This document shows positions 52,278 to 60,358 of a stretch of DNA of 64,000 bases, in pieces (the first letter of the stretch is position 1; each line of letters starts with the position of its first letter). A model generated the notes under the pieces. The model made no database searches. It was not told where the DNA came from and saw only the letters and a list, made by a program, of their open reading frames with translations. The position numbers and the translations under genes were made by a program. Source of the DNA: an uncultured Prevotellaceae bacterium. Lineage in GTDB: Bacteria; Bacteroidota; Bacteroidia; Bacteroidales; Bacteroidaceae. The stretch lies in assembly GCA_902780635.1 (NCBI GenBank), contig CACZGH010000007.1, positions 62,001-126,000 of the forward strand. The letters run 5' to 3'.

Positions 52278-53531
52278 ATGCAAGAAAAGATATCAGATTT
52301 TGAAATCATGGCGCCTGTCGGCTCCAGAGAGTCGCTGGTAGCGGCCATTCAAGCGGGTGCCGACTCGGTGTATTTCGGAGTGGGACAGCTCAACATGCGT
52401 GCCCATTCCGCCAACACGTTTACGATAGACGACTTGCGCTTTGTGGCCACAGAGTGCGATAGCCACGGTATTAAATCCTACTTGACGGTCAACACCGTGA
52501 TCTACAGCGAGGATATGGACACGATGCATACCATCATCGACGCTGCCCATGACGCCGGCATCAGCGCCGTCATCGCCAGTGATGTGGCAGTGATGACGTA
52601 TTGCCGTCAAGTGGGTGTGGAGGTGCATCTGTCCACACAGTTGAACATCAGCAATATCGAGGCATTACGCTTCTATGCGCAGTTTGCCGATGTGGTGGTG
52701 CTAGCCCGTGAGTTGAACATGGAGCAAGTGGCGGAGATTTACCGTCAGATTGTGGAGCAGGATATCCGTGGCCCGAAAGGCGAGTTGGTGCGCATTGAGA
52801 TGTTCTGTCACGGCGCACTATGTATGGCCATTAGCGGCAAGTGCTATCTTAGTCTCGACAATGCCGCCCGCTCTGCCAACCGTGGCGAGTGCATGCAACT
52901 CTGCCGCCGTTCGTATACGGTGACCGACAATGAGACGGGCACCCAACTGGAGATTGACAACAAGTATGTGATGAGTCCCAAGGATCTGAAGACCATCCGA
53001 TTCATCGACAAAATGATGAAGGCCGGTGTGCGCGTGTTCAAGATAGAAGGTCGCGCACGTGGGCCGGAATATGTGTACACCGTCGTGAAATGCTACAAGG
53101 AGGCCATCGCCAGTGTACTGGAAGGCGATTTCACGGAGGAGCGCAAGGATGCCTGGGACGAGCGCCTGTCCGCCGTCTTCAACCGCGGTTTTTGGGATGG
53201 CTACTATTTAGGCCAGCGGCTGGGCGAGTGGAACAAAAACTATGGCAGCAATGCCACCGTACGCAAAGTATATATAGGCAGAGGGGTGAAATACTACTCT
53301 CGCCTGGGTGTGGCTGAGTTTACATGCGACGCCTGTGAGTTCAGCGTGGGCGACCATCTGCTCATCACTGGCCCCACCACGGGTGTGATGTATATCGATG
53401 CCACAGAGATCAGATATGAGCTGAAGCCGGTACAGACTGCACACAAAGGGCAGCATATCTCCATCCCCGTACCCGATAAGGTCAGGCCCAGCGACAAACT
53501 CTTCAAATTGGTAAAGGACACCCCCCAATAA
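52278..53531 (+). CDS. U32-family peptidase/tRNA hydroxylation-type protein
   Basis: Members of U32 include collagenase-like proteins and TrhP/YegQ, which help 5-hydroxyuridine formation in tRNA. The 417-residue protein has the N-terminal barrel (EIMAPVGSRESLVAAIQAGA), the signature EMFCHGALCMAISGKCYLSL with its three cysteines, and further cysteines in RGECMQLCRRSY, compatible with an Fe-S cluster. The C-terminal domain follows from about 310. The evidence favours a tRNA-modification role over peptide cleavage. I choose ATG at 52278, one codon after a GTG. Confidence 0.83.
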   Translation: MQEKISDFEIMAPVGSRESLVAAIQAGADSVYFGVGQLNMRAHSANTFTIDDLRFVATECDSHGIKSYLTVNTVIYSEDMDTMHTIIDAAHDAGISAVIASDVAVMTYCRQVGVEVHLSTQLNISNIEALRFYAQFADVVVLARELNMEQVAEIYRQIVEQDIRGPKGELVRIEMFCHGALCMAISGKCYLSLDNAARSANRGECMQLCRRSYTVTDNETGTQLEIDNKYVMSPKDLKTIRFIDKMMKAGVRVFKIEGRARGPEYVYTVVKCYKEAIASVLEGDFTEERKDAWDERLSAVFNRGFWDGYYLGQRLGEWNKNYGSNATVRKVYIGRGVKYYSRLGVAEFTCDACEFSVGDHLLITGPTTGVMYIDATEIRYELKPVQTAHKGQHISIPVPDKVRPSDKLFKLVKDTPQ

Positions 53532-53581
53532 TCCCCTGCGAACAGCTAACACCAAATCCCGAACAGCTAACACCAAAACAT

Positions 53582-54013
53582 ATGACCATCAACGAACTAC
53601 AAAACGAAGTTATCGAGGAGTTTTCCGACTTCACTGACTGGATGGACAAATATCAGTTGCTGATTGACTTAGGCAACGAACTGGAGCCTCTCGACGAGAA
53701 ATACAAGACCGAGGACAACCTGATCGACGGTTGTCAGAGTCGTGTGTGGATTTATGCCACCTATGAGGAGGGACTCCTATATTTCGCCGCTGAGAGCGAC
53801 GCTCTTATCGTGAAGGGCATCGTGGCTTTGCTGCTGCGTGTGCTCAGTGGGCATACGCCTCAGGAGATTCTTGAGGCCGACCTATATTTCATCGACCGTA
53901 TCGGTCTGCGTGAGCACCTCAGCCCCACCCGCAGCAATGGCCTGCTGTCGATGGTGAAGCAGATACGTGTCTATGCCCTGGCTTATCAAACCCATGAGGA
54001 TGCGCAAGCTTAG
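53582..54013 (+). CDS. sufE: SufE-family sulfur acceptor
   Basis: SufE takes sulfur from the SufS cysteine desulfurase for Fe-S cluster assembly. The 143-residue protein starts MTINELQNEVIEEFSDFTDW and has the active C51 in DNLIDGCQSRVWIY. The fold pattern and length fit. sufBCDS are not adjacent. The next gene overlaps its 3' end by 14 bp. Confidence 0.9.
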   Translation: MTINELQNEVIEEFSDFTDWMDKYQLLIDLGNELEPLDEKYKTEDNLIDGCQSRVWIYATYEEGLLYFAAESDALIVKGIVALLLRVLSGHTPQEILEADLYFIDRIGLREHLSPTRSNGLLSMVKQIRVYALAYQTHEDAQA

Positions 54014-54560
54014 GACAATAGAGATGAACCGCCTCACGGTGGATGAGTTTAAGGCATCGGAGAAACTGCCTGTCGTGGTGGTGCTCGATGATGTGCGCTC
54101 CCTCTACAATGTAGGGAGTGTGTTTCGCACGGGCGACGCGTTCCGGGTCGAGGCCGTCTTCCTTTGTGGCATCACAGCGTGCCCTCCCCATCCAGAGATT
54201 CACAAGACCGCCCTCGGAGGTGAAGACAGTGTGGAGTGGCGTTATTTTGCTACGGCACGCGAGGCGGTGGCCTATCTGCAGGAGAAAGGTTATCAAGTCT
54301 ATGCGGTGGAGCAGGCGGAGGGCAGCACCATGCTGCAGGACTTGCACGTTGACCCGAGAGGTTATTATGCGGTGGTCTTCGGCAATGAAGTAAAGGGGGT
54401 GCACCAGGAGGTAGTAGACCTGTGCGACGGCTGTATAGAAATACCTCAGTTTGGCACTAAGCACTCCATGAACGTCTCTGTCACCACAGGTATCGTCATT
54501 TGGGAAATGGTGAGACAGTTGATACCTTCCCCTGACCCCTCCAAAGGAGGGGAGGTATGA
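54000..54560 (+). CDS. SpoU-family RNA methyltransferase
   Basis: SpoU/TrmH enzymes methylate ribose 2'-OH in tRNA or rRNA with a trefoil-knot fold. The 186-residue protein has motif 1 (DDVRSLYNVGSVFRTGDAF), motif 2 (VVFGNEVKGV) and motif 3 (IEIPQFGTKHSMNVSVTTGI), with the catalytic Asn and Arg present. I start at ATG 54000 (MRKLRTIEMNRL); ATG 53994 is an alternative. The last residues, SPDPSKGGEV, are encoded by copy C of a dispersed palindrome, so the repeat supplies the C-terminus and the stop. The target nucleotide is unknown. Confidence 0.87.
   Translation: MRKLRTIEMNRLTVDEFKASEKLPVVVVLDDVRSLYNVGSVFRTGDAFRVEAVFLCGITACPPHPEIHKTALGGEDSVEWRYFATAREAVAYLQEKGYQVYAVEQAEGSTMLQDLHVDPRGYYAVVFGNEVKGVHQEVVDLCDGCIEIPQFGTKHSMNVSVTTGIVIWEMVRQLIPSPDPSKGGEV
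54522..54558 (+). repeat. CCCCTCC dispersed element, copy C (short)
   Basis: ATACCTTCCCCTGACCCCTCC, AAA, then GGAGGGGAGGTAT. Only the palindromic part is kept, and the GAAGCGCAAGCGGGG spacer and TTGTCAAC part are absent or diverged. It overlaps the 3' end of the methyltransferase gene. Nothing else is seen in 54561-54647. Confidence 0.75.
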
Positions 54561-54647
54561 GCGGAGTCACAATTGACAATTCACAATGTTTCTGGCTAAG
54601 GACTGCATGAAATAAACATTAATAATAAATCAGTAATTTATAATATT

Positions 54648-55307
54648 ATGAAAATCATCAATTTCAGCGAGAGCAATTCCATCATCAATCAGTATCTGGC
54701 AGAGATACGTGATGTGGAATATCAGAAAAATCGGTTGCTTTTCCGCAACAATATCATGCGCATTGGTGAGATGGAGGCCTTTGAGATTTCAAAGACCCTC
54801 GACTATGAGGAGAAACAGGTGGCCACACCCCTTGGTATCGCCAAAATGAATGTGCCAGTTGATCAGATCGTGTTGGCCACCATCTTCCGTGCGGGACTAC
54901 CTTTCCATAACGGCTTCCTCAATGTCTTCGACCATGCCGGCAACGCTTTTGTAAGCGCCTACCGTGAGTATACCGACGAAGAGCACCATCAGGTGGGCAT
55001 CCACGTGGAGTATCTAGCAACGCCGAGCATCGAGAAGAAAAACCTCATCATCGCCGACCCGATGCTGGCCACCGGTGGCAGTATGGAACTGGGTTACAAG
55101 GCCTTTCTCACGCGCGGCATCCCCAAGCGCATCCATGTGTGCTGTGTGATAGCCACCCCCGAAGGCATCGACCACATTCGTAAGACCTTCCCCGATGACA
55201 AGACGACCGTCTGGTGTGCAGCTATCGACCCAGGTATGAATGAGCATAAATACATCGTACCAGGATTTGGTGACGCCGGCGACCTCTGCTTTGGTGACAA
55301 AATTTGA
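54648..55307 (+). CDS. upp: Uracil phosphoribosyltransferase
   Basis: Upp makes UMP from uracil and PRPP in pyrimidine salvage. The 219-residue protein has the PRPP-binding loop LIIADPMLATGGSMELGY and the C-terminal uracil-site end YIVPGFGDAGDLCFGDKI. It is a normal length. The leader is AT-rich with no promoter that I am sure of. Confidence 0.95.
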   Translation: MKIINFSESNSIINQYLAEIRDVEYQKNRLLFRNNIMRIGEMEAFEISKTLDYEEKQVATPLGIAKMNVPVDQIVLATIFRAGLPFHNGFLNVFDHAGNAFVSAYREYTDEEHHQVGIHVEYLATPSIEKKNLIIADPMLATGGSMELGYKAFLTRGIPKRIHVCCVIATPEGIDHIRKTFPDDKTTVWCAAIDPGMNEHKYIVPGFGDAGDLCFGDKI

Positions 55308-55336
55308 GACCATCATAGATGATGCTATCTATACAG

Positions 55337-55371
55337 GAACGTGTCGTTTTTTTATGCAAAACGGCACGTTC
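55337..55371 (+). other. 14-bp stem-loop downstream of upp
   Basis: GAACGTG-T-CGTTTT pairs with AAAACG-G-CACGTTC through one T-G pair, with a loop of about 7. There is no following T-run, so it may be a weak terminator or an RNA-stabilising 3' end. The gap 55372-55644 otherwise holds a probable promoter and a dispersed repeat, with no gene. Confidence 0.5.
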
Positions 55372-55456
55372 GCTGCGTGAATATTCCGAAATTCTTGATT
55401 TTAATACAAGGAATATGCAAAATTAGTAGCAAAATGTATTTTTTATTCAAAAACAT

Positions 55457-55487
55457 TTTGCTATATCAATATTATTTCAGACCTTTG
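55457..55487 (+). promoter_or_regulatory. Probable promoter of korAB
   Basis: TTTG (55457-55460), 19 bp, GACCTTTG (55480-55487). The -7 box deviates at its first base (GA for TA). The leader would be about 150 nt and contains the TTGTCAAC repeat. Confidence 0.5.
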
Positions 55488-55571
55488 CACAATTAATTTT
55501 TGAGAGGATTGAAACCCATTTGTAGTGGACCCCACACACCCCAGGCCCCTTTGATGGAAAAGACATTCAAG

Positions 55572-55637
55572 TAACTTGTCTACTCGTCAACCAAGTAGCA
55601 ACTTTTCTACTTGTCAACTCGTCAATTTGTCAACTAA
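55572..55637 (+). repeat. TTGTCAAC element, copy D (partial)
   Basis: Degenerate units ACTTGTCTACTCGTCAACC, then TTGTCAACTCGTCAATTTG and TCAACTAA, period about 9-10 nt, directly before the korA ATG. It matches the tail of copies A and B without the palindrome. Confidence 0.75.
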
Positions 55638-55644
55638 ATAAAAT

Positions 55645-57492
55645 ATGTCAGAACAATTGGAAATTAAGGAATTAGACCAAGTCGTAGTACGCTTTTCTGG
55701 CGACTCCGGCGATGGTATGCAGTTGGCTGGAAACATTTTCTCTACGGTTTCGGCCACTGTTGGTAATGGTATCTCAACGTTTCCTGACTACCCCGCAGAC
55801 ATCCGTGCCCCGCAAGGGTCACTGACGGGAGTCTCAGGATTTCAAGTACATATCGGGCAAGGGAAAGTCTATACCCCCGGTGATCTTTGCGATGTGTTGG
55901 TGGCTATGAATGCCGCAGCACTGAAGACACAATACAGATACGCCAAGCCACAGGCCACCATTATCATCGACACTGACAGCTTTGGACCCAGTGACTTGAA
56001 GAAGGCCAACTTCCAAACCCCTGACTATCTGGGCGAGATGGGCATCGACCCTGACCGCGTAGTGGCTTGTCCGCTCACTAAGATGGTGAAAGACTGTCTG
56101 GCTGACAGCGGCATGGACAACAAAGCCGTGCTAAAATGCCGTAATATGTTTGCACTGGGTCTGGTGTGTTGGCTGTTCAACCGCGACCTCAGTCTGGTGG
56201 CCAACTTCCTGCGTGAGAAGTTTGCCAAAAAACCTGCCATAGCAGAGAATAACATCAAGGTGGTACAGGCTGGTTACGACTATGGGCACAATGTGCATGC
56301 CTCCGTTCCATCCACCTATCGCATAGAGACCAAGGAGAAAGTGAAAGGCCGCTATATGGACATCACGGGCAACAAAGCCACCGCCTACGGACTGATTGCC
56401 GCTGCCGAGAAAGCCGGCCTGAAGTTGTATCTCGGTTCTTATCCTATCACACCGGCCACTGATATCCTGCATGAGTTGTCAAAGCACAAATCGTGTGGTG
56501 TCATCACCGTGCAGTGTGAAGACGAGATTTCTGGTTGTGCCAGTGCCATTGGAGCCGCTTTTGCCGGTGCCCTTGCCGCCACCTCCACCTCGGGCCCCGG
56601 CATCTGTCTGAAATCAGAGGCCATGAACCTGGCCGTCATCGATGAGTTGCCACTCGTTATCATCGATGTACAGCGTGGCGGTCCCTCTACTGGACTGCCC
56701 ACCAAGAGCGAGCAGACCGACCTGTTGCAGGCCCTGTATGGACGTAACGGTGAGTCACCCATGCCGGTGATTGCCGCCACCAGTCCTACCAACTGTTTCG
56801 ACGCCGTCTACGCTGCTTGCAAGATTGCCCTGGAGCATCTCACACCTGTCATCCTGCTGACTGATGCCTATGTGGCTAACGGTTCCGCCGCCTGGAAACT
56901 TCCTACGATGGAGGAACTTCCAACCATCCGTCCACACTATGTGACACCCGAGCAGAAAGGCAACTATACCCCCTATGAGCGCGACCCGGAGACGAAAGTG
57001 CGCTACTGGGCCATCCCCGGCATGGAGGGCTACACCCATATCATCGGAGGTCTGGAGAAAGACGGCAAGACCGGAGCCATCTCCACCAACCCCGAGAATC
57101 ATGACCTGATGTGCCGTCTGCGCGCTGAGAAAGTGGCCAAGATACCCGTTCCCGACGTAGAAGTATCGGGCGACGATGACGCCGAACTGCTCATTGTCGG
57201 TTTTGGTGGCACCTACGGCCATCTCTACTCTGCGATGGAAGAGCTGCGTCAGGCAGGCCATCGTGTGGCTTTGGCCCATTTCCAGTTTATCAACCCACTG
57301 CCCGCCAATACTGCCACAGTGCTCAAGAAATACAAGAAAGTGGTCGTGGCAGAGCAGAATCTCGGACAGTTTGCGTCCTATTTGCGCAGCAAAGTAGACG
57401 GTTTTACGCCTTATCAATATAATGAGGTGAAAGGTCAGCCATTTGTGGTAGCAGAGTTAGTAAAAGCTTTTGAGGAAATTATTAATGGATAA
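55645..57492 (+). CDS. korA: 2-oxoacid:ferredoxin oxidoreductase, alpha subunit (gamma-alpha fusion)
   Basis: With KorB it converts a 2-oxoacid, probably 2-oxoglutarate, and CoA to acyl-CoA, CO2 and reduced ferredoxin. The 615-residue protein has the gamma domain first (about 15-190; VRFSGDSGDGMQLAGNIFST). The alpha domain follows (about 205-600; YLGSYPITPATDILHELSKH, EDEISGCASAIGAAFAGALA). It carries no ferredoxin domain. The pattern fits KorA of anaerobic Bacteroidetes; pyruvate or branched-chain substrates are not excluded. korB follows with a 13-bp gap. Confidence 0.9.
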   Translation: MSEQLEIKELDQVVVRFSGDSGDGMQLAGNIFSTVSATVGNGISTFPDYPADIRAPQGSLTGVSGFQVHIGQGKVYTPGDLCDVLVAMNAAALKTQYRYAKPQATIIIDTDSFGPSDLKKANFQTPDYLGEMGIDPDRVVACPLTKMVKDCLADSGMDNKAVLKCRNMFALGLVCWLFNRDLSLVANFLREKFAKKPAIAENNIKVVQAGYDYGHNVHASVPSTYRIETKEKVKGRYMDITGNKATAYGLIAAAEKAGLKLYLGSYPITPATDILHELSKHKSCGVITVQCEDEISGCASAIGAAFAGALAATSTSGPGICLKSEAMNLAVIDELPLVIIDVQRGGPSTGLPTKSEQTDLLQALYGRNGESPMPVIAATSPTNCFDAVYAACKIALEHLTPVILLTDAYVANGSAAWKLPTMEELPTIRPHYVTPEQKGNYTPYERDPETKVRYWAIPGMEGYTHIIGGLEKDGKTGAISTNPENHDLMCRLRAEKVAKIPVPDVEVSGDDDAELLIVGFGGTYGHLYSAMEELRQAGHRVALAHFQFINPLPANTATVLKKYKKVVVAEQNLGQFASYLRSKVDGFTPYQYNEVKGQPFVVAELVKAFEEIING

Positions 57493-57505
57493 GGAGGAGA
57501 AGAAA

Positions 57506-58513
57506 ATGAGTGAATATACAGCACAGGATTATAAGAAGAGCCAGCCACGCTGGTGTCCGGGATGTGGCGACCATTTCTTTCTCGCCTCCCTTCACAAAGC
57601 GATGGCAGAGGTGGGCGTGGCTCCACATGACATAGCCGTGATCTCAGGTATTGGATGCAGTAGTCGTCTGCCTTATTATGTGAACACTTATGCCATGCAG
57701 ACTGTCCATGGACGTGCCGCCTCCATCGCAACAGGTGCTAAAGTGGCCAATCCCAACCTGACCGTGTGGCAGGTGAGTGGCGACGGCGACGGACTCGCCA
57801 TTGGCGGCAATCATTTCATTCATGCCATGCGTCGCAATATCGACATCAACATGATATTGCTCAACAACCGTATCTATGGCCTCACCAAGGGACAGTACTC
57901 ACCTACTTCACCTCGTGGCTTTGTTTCTAAATCGAGCCCCTACGGCACCGTGGAGGATCCCTTCCGTCCGGCAGAACTCTGCTTTGGCGCCCGTGGTCAT
58001 TTCTTCGCTCGTGCCGTGGCAACCGATGCCGCAGGCACTGTGGATGTACTGAAGGCAGCCTATAATCATAAGGGTGCTGCGGTGTGTGAGATACTCCAAA
58101 ACTGCGTGATCTTCAACAATGGCGCTTACGACCCCATCTATACCAAAGACGGCCGCAAGCAGAATGCCATCTATGTAAAACATGGTGAGAAGCTGGTGTT
58201 TGGTGTCGACAATGAGTATGGTCTGGTACAGGAGGGCTTCGGTCTGAAGGTGGTGAAAATCGGCGAAAATGGTATTACACTCGACGATATCCTCACGCAT
58301 GATGCCCATTGCGAGGACAACACCTTGCAGTTGAAACTGGCCATGATGGACAATGAGCACGGATTCCCCGTAGCCCTTGGTGTGATACGCGACGTGGATG
58401 CTCCCACCTATGACGCTTCTGTGGCTGCACAGATAGAAGAAGTGAGCGCCAAGAAGAAGTATCACAACTTCATGGAGCTTTTAGAGACCAATGACACCTG
58501 GGAGGTGATTTAA
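57506..58513 (+). CDS. korB: 2-oxoacid:ferredoxin oxidoreductase, beta subunit
   Basis: This subunit binds thiamine diphosphate and a 4Fe-4S cluster. The 335-residue protein has the cluster cysteines in RWCPGCGDHFF, SGIGCSSRL and CEILQNC, and the thiamine diphosphate motif GDGDGLAIGGNHFIHAMRRN followed by NMILLNN. The ATG at 57506 is preceded at a good distance by AAGGAGGAG, a rare strong Shine-Dalgarno here, and fits the family. An upstream ATG at 57485 is weaker. It forms a unit with korA and ends at a large terminator. Confidence 0.92.
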   Translation: MSEYTAQDYKKSQPRWCPGCGDHFFLASLHKAMAEVGVAPHDIAVISGIGCSSRLPYYVNTYAMQTVHGRAASIATGAKVANPNLTVWQVSGDGDGLAIGGNHFIHAMRRNIDINMILLNNRIYGLTKGQYSPTSPRGFVSKSSPYGTVEDPFRPAELCFGARGHFFARAVATDAAGTVDVLKAAYNHKGAAVCEILQNCVIFNNGAYDPIYTKDGRKQNAIYVKHGEKLVFGVDNEYGLVQEGFGLKVVKIGENGITLDDILTHDAHCEDNTLQLKLAMMDNEHGFPVALGVIRDVDAPTYDASVAAQIEEVSAKKKYHNFMELLETNDTWEVI

Positions 58514-58521
58514 ATAGTTTT

Positions 58522-58584
58522 ATTAGGTGATAAGGTAGCAAGGTTTTTTAGGTTTTCTGCCATCTTGCCTCCTTATCACCTAAT
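58522..58584. terminator. Large inverted repeat after korB
   Basis: Perfect 14-bp arms (58522-58535 with 58571-58584) are continued after a 2-by-2 mismatch by GCAAG/CTTGC, with a loop of about 21. It stands between korB (plus) and the nucleoside kinase gene (minus) and can serve both, though T-runs are short. Confidence 0.7.
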
Positions 58585-58610
58585 GATTATTTCTTTACCC
58601 ATCAACCACT

Positions 58611-60272
58611 TTAATACGTAAACGAGCTACCGCCGATGAACTCTCTGAGCAGGGAGACCGCGGGCAGCTGGTTTTCAGGTATGTCGGCAAAGTATCTGAG
58701 GAACTTGTTGAGCCGGTATGCCTCGGAGAACTCATCCACATGCTGTGGCACACGGGAGAGCAACTGGGTGGCCTGCTGCTTGATAACAGCGAGTTCATAA
58801 ATCATGGCCGTGTTGAACATCTCGTCGGCATTCTCCTGATAGGGGAAAATCCATTTTTCCTCACCCGCCCTGACGGATGGCCATCGGCGAATGGTCTCCT
58901 GAGCGGTGACTCCACGGTATTTATGGTCGCGGATGATACGCCTGAGTAGACGGTTGTCGGTGGTGGGGATATAGTTGTGATTGTCGAGCAAGATGGTGGT
59001 CAGTGCTGAGGCATAGACCTTAAACTTTTGTTCTTCGGGGATTTGTGCGGTAAGGTCGGGATTGAGCGCATGGATGCCCTCAATGACCAGCACCTCGTTG
59101 TCACGCAGCCTCAGCCGTTTGCCGCTGCGCTCACTTTTCCCTTTCTGGAAATTGTAGCGGGGCAGTTCCACCTCCTCGCCTTTGAAAAGCGCCTGGAGCT
59201 GCTCGTTGAGCAAAGGTATGTTGAGTGCGTAAAGGCTTTCAAAGTCGTAGTCGCCTTTCTCGTCTTTTGGCGTGTCTTCACGGTCGAGGAAATAGTCGTC
59301 GAGCGAGATCATGACGGGCTTGATGCTGTTGCAGGCCAGCTGGATGGAGAGCCGTTTGCATGTAGTGGTCTTGCCACTCGATGACGGACCAGCTATTAAG
59401 ACCGTTCTCACCGTCTTGCGTTGCGAAATTTCCTCAGCGATGTGAGCCAGTTTTTTCTCTTGCAGCGCTTCAGAGATGTTGATGAGCATGGAGGTATAGC
59501 CTTTTTCCACCACTTCGTTGAAATCGCCCACCGTACTGATGCCCATGATATTCTGCCAGCGGTGCTGCTCCTGGAAGATGCTGAACATCTTGTCCTGCCT
59601 GATTTTCTCACCCAGTTGCGAAGGGTCTTTCAGTGAGGGGATGCGCAGCAACAGACCGTCATCATATTTCTCCAGTCCGAAGAGGTAGAGCTGCCCGGTA
59701 GAGTTGAGCAGCGTGCCGTAGTAATAGTCAGCATAGCCATCGATTTCATAATAGACGGTATAAAGATCGCCTACGGTACGGAGTAGTTTGACCTTGGAAC
59801 TGGTGCCACGTTGCTCGAAGATGTCGATGGCCTCCTCTGTCGTACACTCATGACGTGTGATGGGAATGTCGGCATTGATGATGGCCTGCATCTTCTGGCG
59901 GATGATGTCCACATCATCCTGTGTGACAGCATGGCCGATGCGCAAGTCACAGTAATAACCTTTGGACACGGGTATGCTGATGATGACACTGCCGTTGGGG
60001 TAGAGGTCGTGAACGGCTTTGGAGAGGATGAAGAAAAGTGTGCGTGCATACGCCCTGCTGCCCGATGCGGAATACATGTCGAGGTACTCCACGTCGCAGT
60101 TGCGGAATACGCGGTAGCCAAGACCCACCACTTTATTATTCATTTTTGCACTGACAGGTCCAAATTCCATTTTCAAGTTCAAGTCAGAAAAAATCTGAGA
60201 AAGAGAGCTGCCAAAAGGGAATTCTTGGATTTTTTTATTATTTTTGCAACGGATTTTTAGTGTTTCTGCCAT
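58611..60272 (-). CDS. Nucleoside (uridine) kinase with N-terminal ThrRS-like domains
   Basis: The 553-residue protein is a fusion. The N-terminal part (about 1-60) looks like a TGS-type domain and about 60-230 resembles the second additional domain of threonyl-tRNA synthetase. The C-terminal half is a uridine-kinase/phosphoribulokinase-type P-loop domain with Walker A GPSSSGKTTT, the switch region SLDDYFLDREDTP, and VIEGIHALNP. It probably phosphorylates uridine or cytidine for salvage; the role of the N-terminal half is unknown. I start at the ATG at 60270-60272. It is divergent from the Na/Pi gene. Confidence 0.83.
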   Translation of the reverse strand: MAETLKIRCKNNKKIQEFPFGSSLSQIFSDLNLKMEFGPVSAKMNNKVVGLGYRVFRNCDVEYLDMYSASGSRAYARTLFFILSKAVHDLYPNGSVIISIPVSKGYYCDLRIGHAVTQDDVDIIRQKMQAIINADIPITRHECTTEEAIDIFEQRGTSSKVKLLRTVGDLYTVYYEIDGYADYYYGTLLNSTGQLYLFGLEKYDDGLLLRIPSLKDPSQLGEKIRQDKMFSIFQEQHRWQNIMGISTVGDFNEVVEKGYTSMLINISEALQEKKLAHIAEEISQRKTVRTVLIAGPSSSGKTTTCKRLSIQLACNSIKPVMISLDDYFLDREDTPKDEKGDYDFESLYALNIPLLNEQLQALFKGEEVELPRYNFQKGKSERSGKRLRLRDNEVLVIEGIHALNPDLTAQIPEEQKFKVYASALTTILLDNHNYIPTTDNRLLRRIIRDHKYRGVTAQETIRRWPSVRAGEEKWIFPYQENADEMFNTAMIYELAVIKQQATQLLSRVPQHVDEFSEAYRLNKFLRYFADIPENQLPAVSLLREFIGGSSFTY

Positions 60273-60358
60273 AGTCTGATACATGTTTCATTTTGTCCGT
60301 GTAAAATTAGTAATAAAATATCAAAAAAATATTTTTTGATGATTAATATTTTTTAAAT

